Assembly (NCBI GenBank): GCA_007134775.1
Contig: SLKC01000074.1
Coordinates: forward strand, 1 to 64,000
Origin: Ectothiorhodospiraceae bacterium
GTDB taxonomy: Bacteria > Pseudomonadota > Gammaproteobacteria > XJ16 > Halofilaceae
Length of the DNA stretch: 64,000 nt
Direction of reading: 5' to 3'
In this document: one piece after another, positions 53,701 to 62,027 of the stretch
Layout of the letters: every line of letters starts with the position of its first letter
How positions within the stretch are numbered: the stretch's first letter is position 1
Made by a program: the position numbers and the translations under genes
Notes under the pieces: model-generated
The model's database searches: none
What the model was told of the DNA's origin: nothing
What the model saw: the letters and a program-made list of their open reading frames with translations, nothing else

Positions 53701-53898
53701 ACCGACTACTGGACCCAGCTCGCCACCGTGATCGCCGGCGGGTTGCTCTTCGCCACACCGCTGACGCTGCTGTTCACGCCGGCGATGCTCGCCTGGCTCG
53801 ACCGCCGCGACGGGGCCGAGGGCGCCGAGGCTGGCGCGCAGGCGGACGCGGCGGGATCGACGCCAGTCGCCCCGGAGAGCGAACACACACGCGATTGA
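50710..53898 (+). CDS. RND efflux transporter permease
   Basis: A 1062-residue inner-membrane pump with twelve predicted helices and two large periplasmic loops, proton-driven. Helix 4 contains GMLVDGAIVVTELADRHI: it has one Asp where AcrB has the pair Asp407-Asp408, with Gly in the second place, as in several non-AcrB RND branches. The second-half counterpart is in AGIVVNNNIVLIDAYNEKR. The C-terminus is Ala/Gly/Asp-rich. Substrate unknown; distant from AcrB by wording. Length is normal for HAE-type pumps. Confidence 0.92.
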   Translation: MKAVIAWAVAHARTVLLILLLVLVSGGAGYVTVAKEAAPEIDIPIFFVTVPYPGVSPADAERLIVRPLERDLIGVSGVDEVQAWAGEGFALLRLDFEPGWDNREALGDIREEVDSIAPQLPSGAEEPTVQEVDLSLFPVLTVNLSGPLEERTLIRLARELRDRIEAQPGVLEVDIGGDRDEMMEVLADPLVLESYALSFDQLVDAIERNNRLIAAGALDTGAGRIPLRVPGTIDGIEDVLDTAIRVENDAVVTVRDVADVRSTYQDPEGFTRINGQPSVSLEVRKESGANILEVVADARATLEAARLDLPDSLEISYTQDMARDVEDLLGDLENNVITAVIIVALVILGVMGMRAALLVGIAVPGAFLAGILAIWVLGYTLNIVVLFALILVVGMLVDGAIVVTELADRHIAGGMKRADAFARAAQRMLWPITAAIATTLAVFLPMLFWPGMVGEFIFYLPATVIITLIASLLMALIFVPTLGAVAGARMVASDAVSRQISAAERGAYGELHGVTAAYMRLLRPLVDHPLRTGAATLLLLVFAYMAYGVYGRGVDFFPSIEPEFAQIQVQARGDLSVHEADALVQQVESRVQGMRGIDTVYARTIGTQLGRLQGDYAEDVVGVIQLELAHWRTREPASTVIERVRERTADLPGLQLQVRAQERGPTEDRPIRVEVRGEEPARLVETVEAIRAAMDTLGGFVDIEDDLPLPGIDLEVRFDREQAARFGVDVPLLGQGVQLLTTGIHLGSYRPEHSDEEVEIRMRLPPEQRHLQQLANMNLPTHQGLVPLANFAELVPVPTTGMIKKRDGQRAHAIAADAASGLLVDDQVRRLQAELADTELPEGVEVRFRGQAEEQQEAQAFLQVAFGFSLFLMFTLLVTQFNRFNQALLVLSAIVFSTAGVLLALLVRGEPFGIVMSGIGVLALAGIVVNNNIVLIDAYNEKRAGGLGPREAALRTGALRFRPVVLTAVTTILGLMPMVLGLTVDFVGRDAYFGAPSTDYWTQLATVIAGGLLFATPLTLLFTPAMLAWLDRRDGAEGAEAGAQADAAGSTPVAPESEHTRD

Positions 53899-53971
53899 GC
53901 GCCGGGCGAAGCGGCCGCGGGCGTTACGGCCCGATCGGCACCTCGCCCGCCAGGGGCGCGGGCGGACGAGC

Positions 53972-53999
53972 CACACCCAAGGGGATGCCCTTGGGCGTG
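53972..53999. terminator. Hairpin between convergent RND and sirtuin genes
   Basis: CCCAAGGG-GATG-CCCTTGGG (53976-53995) is a perfect 8-bp stem with a 4-nt loop, extended by three more pairs beyond one mismatch. It lies between convergent stops, so it could end transcription from either side. No T-run is present. Confidence 0.5.
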
Positions 54000-54005
54000 C
54001 CCCCG

Positions 54006-54761
54006 CTACCGCCTACAGGCCGCGTCGAGACGCTCGACGACCCGGGGCAGCGCCTCGGCCGCGCGCGCCTGCACGGCGATGTCGGTGTGGGCGCCGAAGG
54101 CCGCGGCGTCCGGGTTGACCACCGCCACGCGCGCCCCGTGCTCGCGGGCGAGATCGGCGAGCCCGGCGGCCGGATAGACCTCAGCGGACGTCCCCACGGC
54201 CAGGAACAGGTCGCAGGCCTCGGCCGCGGCGAGGGCGCTTGCCAGGGCGCGCGGCGGGATCTCCTCGCCGAACCAGACCACCCCGGGGCGCACGCGCGCC
54301 TGGCAGCGGGGGCAGTGGGGCGCGGTATCGCAGTCATCATCGGCGTCGACGACGCGGCGTTCGCGGTGGCAGACGTTGTCGTGGATGTTGCCGTGGAACT
54401 CGATGACGTCGCCGTGGCCTGCGCGCTGGTGCAGGCCGTCGACATTCTGTGTGACCAGACGCAGATCACCGAGTCGTTCGGCGAGCCGGGCGAGGGCGTA
54501 GTGGCCCGCGTTCGGCTCGACCTCGGCCAATTGCTGCCGGCGCCCGCGATACCACTGCCAGACCCGGTCGGGGTCGCGCTCGAAGGCCTCGGGCGTGGCC
54601 AGATCCTCGGGCCGGAACCCGGCCCACAGCCCCTCCTGCGGGTCGCGGAAGGTCGGCACGCCGCTGTCGGCCGAGATGTCCGCGCCGGTGAGCACGGCGA
54701 CCGTGCTCGCTTGGCGCAGGGCGGCGGTGAGCGTGTCGGTCGCGGTCGGGTCGTCGATCAT
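54006..54761 (-). CDS. Sir2-family NAD-dependent protein deacylase (sirtuin)
   Basis: A 251-residue sirtuin. The NAD-binding opening reads VLTGADISADSGVPTFRD; the usual second Gly of GAGxS is Asp here. QNVDGLHQRAG and the catalytic His in IEFHGN near residue 122 are intact. The zinc-binding part has an unusual spacing: Cys, then Cys 15 residues on, then CPRC, where two CxxC pairs are normal. GVVWFGE and VGTSAEVYPAAGL complete the family pattern. ATG at 54761 overlaps the AEC transporter stop. Activity is uncertain because of the Asp. Confidence 0.85.
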   Translation of the reverse strand: MIDDPTATDTLTAALRQASTVAVLTGADISADSGVPTFRDPQEGLWAGFRPEDLATPEAFERDPDRVWQWYRGRRQQLAEVEPNAGHYALARLAERLGDLRLVTQNVDGLHQRAGHGDVIEFHGNIHDNVCHRERRVVDADDDCDTAPHCPRCQARVRPGVVWFGEEIPPRALASALAAAEACDLFLAVGTSAEVYPAAGLADLAREHGARVAVVNPDAAAFGAHTDIAVQARAAEALPRVVERLDAACRR

Positions 54762-55684
54762 GGCATTCCCCCTTCGAGCAGTAGCAGCCACACGGGCAAT
54801 GTCGCCAGGCTGAGCACAGTGGAGACGGTCACCGTCAGCGAATAGAAGCGGGCGTCGAGACCGAAACGATCGCAGAAGATAATGCCGAAGACCATCGCCG
54901 GCATCGCCGCCTCAAGGATGGTGCCCACGCGCTGGGCACCGGTGAGGCCGAGCGTGTCGGTCAGGACCCAGGCGACGGCGGGCATCAGTGCGAGCTGGAT
55001 GACGAGCACGGGCAGAGCGCGCAGCACCGTGGCGCGGTGCAGCGCGGTCAGTGACAGGCTCATGCCCAACGCGAGCAGCATCAGCGGCACCACCCCGGCG
55101 CCGAGCATCTCCAGTACACCGCCGAGCCAGTCCGGCAGGGGTACCCCACTCGTATTCAGGCCGACGGCGGCGACGGCGGCGAGCAGCGGCGGCACGCGCA
55201 GCAGCCGCTGCCAAAAGGGCTCCGCCGCGGTGCTCGAACCGAAGCGCTGGGCGAGCAGCGCGCCGACCGTCAGCAGCAGCGGGGTCGCGGCGAAGTAGTC
55301 GAACTGGATGGCGATGCTGCGGCCCTCGGCGCCGAGGACCGCATCGAGCACGGGCAGGCCCATGTAGGTCGCGTTCGGGAAGCCGGCAGCGAGGATCATC
55401 GCGCCGATGACCGCGTTCGGTGCCCCCAGCATTCGACCCGCGAGCCAGCCGAGCACCATGCCGAGGACGACACAGACCGCCGCCGTCGCCGCGATGCGCA
55501 GCGAGTCGAGCCCCACCTCGCCGCCCCAGAGGACCTGGAGGACCAGGGCGGGCAGGAGGTAGTAGTAGACGATGCCGGTCAGATAGCCGCGCGTGCGGTC
55601 ACCGTCGAGCCCGCCCGGCTGCCACCAGCGCCAGAAGGCACCCAAGGCGATCAGTGCCGCCATGCCGATCAGTACATCGAGCAT
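54758..55684 (-). CDS. AEC-family transporter
   Basis: A 308-residue inner-membrane protein of the auxin-efflux-carrier family with about ten hydrophobic segments. Typical are the LLPALVLQVLWG, NATYMGLPVLDAVLG and LMLLALGMSLS regions. Bacterial members carry organic acids or are uncharacterised. Operon: queG, then 3 bp, then this gene, then the sirtuin with a 4-bp overlap. Confidence 0.85.
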   Translation of the reverse strand: MLDVLIGMAALIALGAFWRWWQPGGLDGDRTRGYLTGIVYYYLLPALVLQVLWGGEVGLDSLRIAATAAVCVVLGMVLGWLAGRMLGAPNAVIGAMILAAGFPNATYMGLPVLDAVLGAEGRSIAIQFDYFAATPLLLTVGALLAQRFGSSTAAEPFWQRLLRVPPLLAAVAAVGLNTSGVPLPDWLGGVLEMLGAGVVPLMLLALGMSLSLTALHRATVLRALPVLVIQLALMPAVAWVLTDTLGLTGAQRVGTILEAAMPAMVFGIIFCDRFGLDARFYSLTVTVSTVLSLATLPVWLLLLEGGMP

Positions 55685-55687
55685 GCT

Positions 55688-56773
55688 TCAGTCCGATTCG
55701 GAGTGGTGCCCGTGGCGTGCCAGCGCCCAGTGGACGTGCTCGCGCACCAGGCTGGAGGGATGGTCGGTGCGTGATTGTAGCGCGTCGACGACGCGCTCGG
55801 AGGTCGGGGCGTTGCCCAGGGCGACGGCGATGTTGCGCAGCCACAGCTCGTGGCCGATGCGGCGGATGGGCGATCCCGCCATGCGATCGAGGAAGGCCTG
55901 CTCGCTCCAGGAGAACAGCGCCACGAGGTCGGCGTTATCGAGCCCGTTGCGCACGCGGAAATCGCGTTCGGCCGTGGTCGTCGCGTGGCGGTTCCATGGG
56001 CAGAAGACCTGGCAGTCGTCGCAGCCATAGATGCGGTTGCCCATCAGCGGGCGCAACTCTTCGGGGATGCTGCCGGGGTTCTCGATGGTCAGGTAGGAGA
56101 TGCAGCGCCGGGCGTCGAGCTGGTAGGGCGCGGTGATGGCGCCGGTCGGGCAGACATTGATGCAGGCCCGGCAGGCGCCGCAGACATCGGGCTGCGCGGG
56201 CGCATCGACGGGCAGCGGCAGATCCGTGTAGATCTCACCCAGGAAGAAGTAGCTGCCCGTGTCCGGGTCGATCAGGCAGGTGTGCTTGCCCATCGTGCCC
56301 AGCCCCGCCTTCGCGCCCAGGGGCTTTTCCATGACCGGTGCGCTGTCGGTAAACACCCGGAAGCCGAACTCGCCCACGGCCTCACGCATGCGCTCGGCCA
56401 GCTTCTGCAGGCGGGCGCGGATGAGCTTGTGGTAGTCGCGGCCGACGGCGTAGCGCGATACATAGCCGCGCTCCGGGTCGCGTAGCACGGTCCGTGCCGG
56501 CTCGGCGTCGCCGGGCCAGTAGTCCATCGCGGCGGAGATCACCCGGATCGTGCCGGGTTCGAGTTCGGCCGGGCGCGTGCGCTTCGTGCCGTGGCGCGCC
56601 ATCCAGTGCATCTCGCCGTGGCGGCCCTCGTCGAGCCACTCGAAGAGGCGCTGCTCGGTCTCGCCCAGCTCCGTGTCGGTGATGGCGATGCGACGAAAAC
56701 CCAGCTCAGAGGCCCAGGTGCGGATCTGTCCAGCGAGGTCGCGATAGTCGGAGAAAGAAAGGGGACGTTCCAT
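55688..56773 (-). CDS. queG: Epoxyqueuosine reductase
   Basis: A 361-residue cobalamin and iron-sulfur enzyme that completes queuosine in tRNA. The catalytic Asp lies in TDSAPVMEK near residue 143. GLGTMGKHTCLI follows, then two [4Fe-4S] cysteine groups: CGACRACINVCP near residue 200 and CDDCQVFCPWN near residue 250. A C-terminal HEAT-like part is present. The usual GWMGKHT motif is GTMGKHT here. It adds another corrinoid user to this window. Its start is ATG at 56773. Confidence 0.94.
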   Translation of the reverse strand: MERPLSFSDYRDLAGQIRTWASELGFRRIAITDTELGETEQRLFEWLDEGRHGEMHWMARHGTKRTRPAELEPGTIRVISAAMDYWPGDAEPARTVLRDPERGYVSRYAVGRDYHKLIRARLQKLAERMREAVGEFGFRVFTDSAPVMEKPLGAKAGLGTMGKHTCLIDPDTGSYFFLGEIYTDLPLPVDAPAQPDVCGACRACINVCPTGAITAPYQLDARRCISYLTIENPGSIPEELRPLMGNRIYGCDDCQVFCPWNRHATTTAERDFRVRNGLDNADLVALFSWSEQAFLDRMAGSPIRRIGHELWLRNIAVALGNAPTSERVVDALQSRTDHPSSLVREHVHWALARHGHHSESD

Positions 56774-57060
56774 GTCCCAATCCTAGCAGGCCGATGGGCT
56801 CGGGCAGAGGCAGGGGGGGGGAGAGCCCAAGCTTCTTCCTGCCGGTCCATCCAGGAGCGAAAGCGCGATAAGCGCTGATTACCACCGAAGTCGGAGGGGG
56901 GAACTCCGAATTCGAGAAGAATGGTAACATCATCGATTAGAACATGCAAAACAACCAATTCAGGCAGTGGCCCGTGACCCGACGCCCGCCGGATTCGCGG
57001 TCTTGGACCGCCTCGGTGTAATGTGACCCCCAATCGCATCCGGTACCGCCTGGGAGCTCG

Positions 57061-58503
57061 ATGCTGGCGTTGATCCACACCCTGTTGTTGGTGCTCGTGC
57101 CCGTGCTGGCTGTCGCCGGAGCGGGGCACGCCCTGTTGTTCAAGCGCGATTCGCGTTCGGCCTTCGGCTGGATCGCGGTCTCGCTGATGTTCCCCCTCGT
57201 CGGCCCGATGCTCTACTTCCTCTTCGGTATCAACCGGGTGCGTACCCGGGCGCAAGAGCTGTCGCGGCGTTCGCCCTTTCGTCTGGGTGTCGCCTTCAAG
57301 CGCGGCGATTTCGGTCAGGCCGGTGTGGCGGTCAATCCGATCGACCTGCCCGATCGCTGGCGGCCCTTCGGCCGCATATCCGACGCCCTCGTGCCGCGCG
57401 CTCTGGTCCAGGGCAATCATGTCGTCCCGCTCTACAACGGCGAGCAGGCCTATCCCCCCATGTTGGAGGCGATTGCCCGTGCTTCAAGGCAGGTCGTGCT
57501 CGCCACCTACCTCTTCGAGTCGAATACCACGGGGCGACAGTTCGTCGCCGAGCTCGCCCGCGCCAGTCGCCGGGGCGTCGCGGTCTACGTCCTGCTCGAC
57601 GGCCTCGGCGAACTCTACAACTGGCCTCGGGTCGGTCGCCTCCTCGCCCGCGCGGGGGTGCGCTTTACCCGCTTCTTGCCGCCGCGCCTCGTCCCGCCAT
57701 CGCTGCACATCAACCTGCGCAACCACCGCAAGCTCCTTGTGGTCGACGGTGAGGTCGCGTTCGTGGGGGGCATGAACATCGGCGATCGCCATCTCGTCGA
57801 GGCAGCCCATGGCGGTGGCGTCGCCGATGTCCACTTCCGGCTCGGGGGGCCCGTGGTGGCACAGATCCAGACCATCTTCGCCGAGGACTGGCGCTTCGCC
57901 ACCGGTGAGATCATCGAACTGGTCGGCCCGGACACCGTCCCTGAGAAGGAGGGCAGGGCGATCTGTCGGGCGTTCAGTGATGGCCCTAACGAGGACCTGG
58001 ACAAGCTCAGCATGGTGCTGATCGGCGCCGTCTCGCTCGCGCGCCGCCGGATCGACATCATGACGCCCTACTTCATCCCAACACCGAGCCTGGTGACGGC
58101 GCTACAGACCGCAGCGCTGCGCGGCGTCCGCGTCCGCATCCTGCTACCCGAGCGCAGCAATCTGCGCTTCGTCGACTGGGCCACACGCAACCTGCTGTGG
58201 GAGCTGCTGGAGTACGAGATCGAGATCCTCTATCAACCCCCGCCTTTCCCGCACAGCAAGCTGTTCATCGTCGACGACCACTTCGCCGTCATCGGCTCCG
58301 CCAACATCGACCCGCGCAGCCTCCGGCTGAACTTCGAGCTCGCCGTCGAGGTATTCGATACCGGACTGGTAACGGACCTAAGCCAACACTGCGCCCAAGC
58401 CGCCCAGGCAAGCCGCACCGTCACCCTGGAAGAGGTCGACGGTCGCCGCCTCCCGGTCCGCTTCCGGGATGCGCTATGCTGGCTCTTTTCGCCCTATTTA
58501 TGA
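57061..58503 (+). CDS. cls: Cardiolipin synthase
   Basis: A 480-residue phospholipase D-family membrane enzyme joining two phosphatidylglycerols. Two N-terminal transmembrane helices (residues 1-22 and 36-58) precede two HKD motifs: HRKLLVVDGEVAFVGGMNIGD near residue 222 and HSKLFIVDDHFAVIGSANIDPRS near residue 398. Length is normal for the ClsA type. GGGAG precedes the ATG. A hairpin (GCGGTC-TTG-GACCGC, 56997-57011) lies in the 287-bp upstream gap. Confidence 0.93.
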   Translation: MLALIHTLLLVLVPVLAVAGAGHALLFKRDSRSAFGWIAVSLMFPLVGPMLYFLFGINRVRTRAQELSRRSPFRLGVAFKRGDFGQAGVAVNPIDLPDRWRPFGRISDALVPRALVQGNHVVPLYNGEQAYPPMLEAIARASRQVVLATYLFESNTTGRQFVAELARASRRGVAVYVLLDGLGELYNWPRVGRLLARAGVRFTRFLPPRLVPPSLHINLRNHRKLLVVDGEVAFVGGMNIGDRHLVEAAHGGGVADVHFRLGGPVVAQIQTIFAEDWRFATGEIIELVGPDTVPEKEGRAICRAFSDGPNEDLDKLSMVLIGAVSLARRRIDIMTPYFIPTPSLVTALQTAALRGVRVRILLPERSNLRFVDWATRNLLWELLEYEIEILYQPPPFPHSKLFIVDDHFAVIGSANIDPRSLRLNFELAVEVFDTGLVTDLSQHCAQAAQASRTVTLEEVDGRRLPVRFRDALCWLFSPYL

Positions 58504-58537
58504 GTTTGTGAGGGGGGCGATTCGGGGACCCGCTCCC

Positions 58538-58693
58538 TCAGACCGGAATGGCCTCGGCCCGCCTTGCCGCATCGTCGATAATCGCCTCCTGGTGCCCCTG
58601 GAGCTCCTGGCCTCCGATTCGGGAATACCACGCCTCAAGGGGATCGGTGACGGGACTACGCGCCCCCGTCAGCTCCTCGATAACCAATATCCG
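58538..58693 (-). pseudogene. C-terminal fragment of an unidentified protein
   Basis: A 51-codon open stretch with protein-like wording (VIEELTGARSPVTDPLEAWY, then SRIGGQELQGHQEAIID) ends in TGA at 58538. No start codon of its own is evident. An in-frame stop lies just upstream at 58694, where the sequence changes to methyltransferase coding in a different frame. I read it as the tail of a gene whose front was deleted. The family is not recognised. Confidence 0.4.
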
Positions 58694-59218
58694 TCACATG
58701 CGCGCCGGCCTCCAGGCGCTGCTTGAGATGGTCCGCTTTCGGCACCCATTCCTGCAGCAGAAAGTTCTCGAACCAGGTGGCGGTAAACCGCTCCATGCCC
58801 TCACACCATTCCCGGCCATAATCGTCAATGGACAGCCCCCCGCCGTTGCGCAAGCGCTCCTTCACCTTGGGCAGGACCTGCCACAGGGCCGGCAACTCGT
58901 GTATAGGCCCCCGAAGAACACGGGGCTGCTGGCGTTCACCAGCACCGGCGCATGCTCCGCTGGCAGGGTGCAGGTCTCGGTGGTGGGGTCATACTCCACG
59001 TAGCCATCGCCAGTGACCGAAGACAGCCACTCGCGGACATAACGCTCCTGCAGACCGGCCGTCTCGGCGAGTTCCCGACTGGTCATCGGGCGCTCGGCCA
59101 GGGCCCGGAAGAGGCCGAGGCGGTCGCCGATGTTGGTCATCAACATCATCAGGCCGCCCTTGAGGTCGGCCATGGCGTGGCCGACAAACTGCTCTTGTTT
59201 GCATTCGTCGAAATGCAT
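58656..59218 (-). pseudogene. Frameshifted, truncated SAM-dependent methyltransferase
   Basis: The N-terminal part (59218 down to about 58900) encodes a winged-helix dimerisation domain (LMTNIGDRLGLFRALAERP, GLQERYVREWLSS) typical of Rv2258c-like methyltransferases. One base is missing near 58897, so the natural continuation LPALWQVLPKVKERLRNGGG lies in the next frame. That frame runs to VTDIG, exactly where the SAM-binding DxGCGxG motif should come. It then breaks to YRGADGGA and a stop at 58656. The catalytic domain is absent. The gene is dead by both a frameshift and a 3' deletion. Confidence 0.78.
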
Positions 59219-59603
59219 GACTGGTACCTCCCGTCACAACGCCTTCTGGAACGATTGCAGTGACAAGGGTCGCCCCAATCAACGGAGCCAGTGGTGGATT
59301 GCCGAAAACATGGACAGGCCCAACCCCGTAGAGGAGATGGCCGAAGTTTGTGGGATCACCGAGCGCACTTTCAAACGCCGCTTCAGAAAAGCCACGGGCT
59401 ACACACCGATCGGCTATGTCCAGGAACTCAGACTCAGCCAGGCCAAACTCCTGCTTGAGCAGACGGACAAGGCGATTGACGATATTGCTGGCGAGGTGGG
59501 CTATCAGAATCCGGCCTACTTTCGCAAGATCTTCAAACGCAATGTGGGTATCACTCCCGGGGCATACAGACGCAAGTTCAATGTACCTGCCGAAGCACCA
59601 TAG
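59217..59603 (+). pseudogene. C-terminal remnant of an AraC/GlxA-type regulator
   Basis: About 128 codons contain an intact AraC double helix-turn-helix (EEMAEVCGITERTFKRRF; IDDIAGEVGYQNPAYFRKIF). The N-terminal amidotransferase-like sensor expected in this family is missing. Residual linker wording (RHNAFWNDCSDKG) is immediately preceded by the start of the divergent methyltransferase fragment, so the front was lost by deletion. ATG at 59217 or 59310 could still give a short DNA-binding protein. Its normal partner gene is unknown. Confidence 0.7.
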
Positions 59604-59716
59604 GCCCTCTTCCGGGCTAACCCTTGCGCGGTGACAAGCGACGGGCTTTTGTCTGGCTCGATCGCGTCAAGCGCAGATTCCCCGGTCTGTTCCCGCATGG
59701 GTGCGGACGCGGGGGG

Positions 59717-59798
59717 CGGTTGCAGCAACCGGAGCCCGGTGAGCCGAGAGGCTCACGCCGGGTTCCGTGAGCGGCCGAGGAGGCAGTCCCCTCGGCCG
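59717..59798. other. Three consecutive strong stem-loops in an intergenic region
   Basis: Hairpin 1 is CGGTTG-CAG-CAACCG (59717-59731). Hairpin 2 is GTGAGCC-GAGA-GGCTCAC (59739-59756), with a GNRA loop and an outer CCCG/CGGG stem (59735-59762). Hairpin 3 is CGGCCGAGG-N9-CCTCGGCCG (59772-59798). They lie between the AraC remnant and the TonB receptor stop. They may be terminators, a small RNA, or the debris of a mobile repeat. No T-run or promoter was seen. Confidence 0.6.
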
Positions 59799-59822
59799 AC
59801 TCGACCCGGCTCCCAGCGGCGC

Positions 59823-61820
59823 TCAGAACCTCGTGGTCAGGTTAAGCCAGAGCCGGCGTCCGGGCTCGTTGATGCGCGCATCGCTGGCGCCCAGATCTGC
59901 ACTCCCGCGCTGGATGTGTTCCGCGTACTCACGGTCAAAGAGATTGTCGATTCCAGCGGCCAGGCGGGTATCGCCAGTCAGACGTGTACCGAGATGCATT
60001 CCTACGGTCGCGAAACCGGGCGTTTCCTCGGTATCCAGGCTGTAGATCGTGCCGCTGCCGGCATCGATACGGCTCTGGCGGGCCACGCCCCGCACCTGCA
60101 CGCCGCCGGAGTAGCGTTCCCCGGAGTAGTCGAGGCCGATCGTACCTTCCAGCGGTGGCATCTGTGCGAGCGCCGTGCCATCGGTGGTATTGCGGCCGTG
60201 CGTGTAGGCAAGCGTGCCTCGAAGGCTGAATTGTCGGGTCAGTGCAAACTCGATATCGCCTTCGATGCCGCTGGTTTCGGCGTCGATATTACGCGCTTCG
60301 GCATCAAGATCACGGTCCTCCGACACCGTGGAACCATCGACGATCAGGATGTAATCATCGATTCGGGCATGGAACGCCGACACGCTGGCACTTGCACGAT
60401 CGCCACGCCAGGCCAGGCCGACATCGAGCTGGGTCGATGCCTCGGGGGCCAGGTTGAACACCCGTCGACGTTCCCAGAAGTCTGCAGCCCGTTCGGCATG
60501 GCCGATCCCGCTGAACGCGGTCAACGGGAATCGGGCAAACGAGTGCTCGTGGCGCAGGAATCCGCTCGCAAGCGTGTCCCGCGCGCGCTCGCCCGCCGCG
60601 GCCCCGCCGTAGCCCTCACGCTCGGCTTTGGCCTCGCTGCGATCGACGCGCAGGCCCATGACCACGCGGTCACGCGCGCCGATCTCCTGATCCAGCTCGC
60701 CGAATAGACCGATATCCTCGAAACGCGCGGTATCCTCGCGCGGTTCATCGCGCCAGGAGAGCGCATCCGATCCCATCACCCTGCCGCCGGCGTGCTCGTT
60801 CTCGCTGTAATCGACACCGACATCGAGCCAGCCACCCTCCCAGGGAAGGACACTGGCACTGAGCCGCGAACCGACCGTCCGGCGCTCGGGGAAGTCGATC
60901 ATCGGCATGTCCGGGGGCGAGCGCAGGCGAAAGTTGTCCATAACATGGTCGACCTTGTTGTAATAGGTGACCAGCTCGATTTCGGCAAGCCAGTCGGTAA
61001 CATCCTCGCGGCTTGCCTGCAGCCGGTATCCCGTGCGATCGAATCGCGTGCCGTCCATACCGCGGTCGTCGTAGGCAGCCTCGCCGTCACTGCGATCCCA
61101 TGTGAAGGCCACATGGGTATTGTCATCGGGTGTCCAGCCGGCGATGCCGGTTGCGCTCCAGCGTTCGTAGGCGGAGTGCACGCTGTTACCGCCACCGTCA
61201 TCGTAGTCTTCCTGGGTGGAGACCGTGCCGGTGAGGCGCGCATAGCCGCTACTGTCGCCTGCGGTGACATCGGACACCAGATCGAGACGGCCGTAACTGC
61301 CGGCCGTCATGCCGGCAAAGCCCTCAACCGTTGGTTCCTCCAGGCGCGGGCGATCACGCTCGAAACGGACAACGCCCGCCTGACTGGCGCCATGACGGAC
61401 ACTCTGGGGGCCCTTGGTAATCTCGATGCGATCGTAGGCCTGCGGGAAGACATAGGCCGTCGGTGGGTCCATCCGCCCACCGCAGCCGCCGAGGATCTCG
61501 GTGTCATCGAGCAGGACGTTGAGCCGCGATCCACCAAGGCCGCGCAGCACCGGATCGCCACTCGTACCCCCTTTGCGACTGTTGCTCATGCCGGGTATGG
61601 ATGCCAGATAGGCACCGCCATCATTCGCCGGCAACCCGCTTCGCGGCCGCTTTGGATCGGTTTCGACCCCGTACGGCGTGTCCATCATCGGTGCGGTGAT
61701 CACGAGTGGATCGAGTCGCTGTCCACCGTCTTGCGCAGGCGCGCCTTGCCCTGCAGCTGCGCCGGCAACAACCAATCCGAGGGCGACTGCGTACGCCTGC
61801 AGGCAGCGGATCTGTATCAT
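59823..61820 (-). CDS. TonB-dependent copper receptor (OprC/NosA-like)
   Basis: A 665-residue outer-membrane receptor. A signal peptide (about residues 1-24) is followed by a plug domain with ETDPKRPRSGLPANDGG and KGGTSGDPVLRGLGGSRLNVLLD, the wording of OprC/NosA copper receptors. The barrel ends in the C-terminal aromatic LNLTTRF. Copper-binding residues known from OprC are kept: CxxxM at Cys113 and Met117 (GGCGGRMDPP), and HxM at His292 and Met294. Uptake needs TonB-ExbBD, not encoded here. GGAGTGAAGGGGG precedes the ATG, behind a predicted sigma-54 promoter. Confidence 0.92.
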   Translation of the reverse strand: MIQIRCLQAYAVALGLVVAGAAAGQGAPAQDGGQRLDPLVITAPMMDTPYGVETDPKRPRSGLPANDGGAYLASIPGMSNSRKGGTSGDPVLRGLGGSRLNVLLDDTEILGGCGGRMDPPTAYVFPQAYDRIEITKGPQSVRHGASQAGVVRFERDRPRLEEPTVEGFAGMTAGSYGRLDLVSDVTAGDSSGYARLTGTVSTQEDYDDGGGNSVHSAYERWSATGIAGWTPDDNTHVAFTWDRSDGEAAYDDRGMDGTRFDRTGYRLQASREDVTDWLAEIELVTYYNKVDHVMDNFRLRSPPDMPMIDFPERRTVGSRLSASVLPWEGGWLDVGVDYSENEHAGGRVMGSDALSWRDEPREDTARFEDIGLFGELDQEIGARDRVVMGLRVDRSEAKAEREGYGGAAAGERARDTLASGFLRHEHSFARFPLTAFSGIGHAERAADFWERRRVFNLAPEASTQLDVGLAWRGDRASASVSAFHARIDDYILIVDGSTVSEDRDLDAEARNIDAETSGIEGDIEFALTRQFSLRGTLAYTHGRNTTDGTALAQMPPLEGTIGLDYSGERYSGGVQVRGVARQSRIDAGSGTIYSLDTEETPGFATVGMHLGTRLTGDTRLAAGIDNLFDREYAEHIQRGSADLGASDARINEPGRRLWLNLTTRF

Positions 61821-61860
61821 CCCCCTTCACTCCCATTTGTGTTGTGTGAAGCAGGCCTGC

Positions 61861-61876
61861 AGCAAACACCGGGCCA
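61861..61876 (-). promoter_or_regulatory. Predicted sigma-54 promoter of the copper receptor gene
   Basis: On the minus strand the sequence reads TGGCCCG-GTGT-TTGCT. The sigma-54 consensus is TGGCACG-N4-TTGCW, so only one base differs and GG/GC spacing is exact. Predicted transcription start is near 61850, leaving about 30 nt to the ATG at 61820. The neighbouring gene at 62711-63694 encodes a sigma-54 activator. Confidence 0.65.
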
Positions 61877-61972
61877 GTCATCGAGGGTTTGGGTAAGCGA
61901 TTGTTCCTGCGGATAATTGATTCACATCCCAGGGCTCAGCCCGGTACGCACGTTGCTGTCATTGCGCGATAT

Positions 61973-61989
61973 GGCACAGCAGCCGTGCC
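61973..61989. promoter_or_regulatory. Candidate upstream activating dyad for the sigma-54 promoter
   Basis: GGCAC-AGCAGCC-GTGCC is an inverted repeat 120-140 bp upstream of the predicted sigma-54 start near 61850. That is the usual distance for an enhancer-binding protein site. It also lies about 40 bp before the TauE/SafE gene start on the other strand. Confidence 0.4.
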
Positions 61990-62027
61990 GGATCGTGCAG
62001 GGTCTGCCTGCGCAGGGAGCGGCCGCG

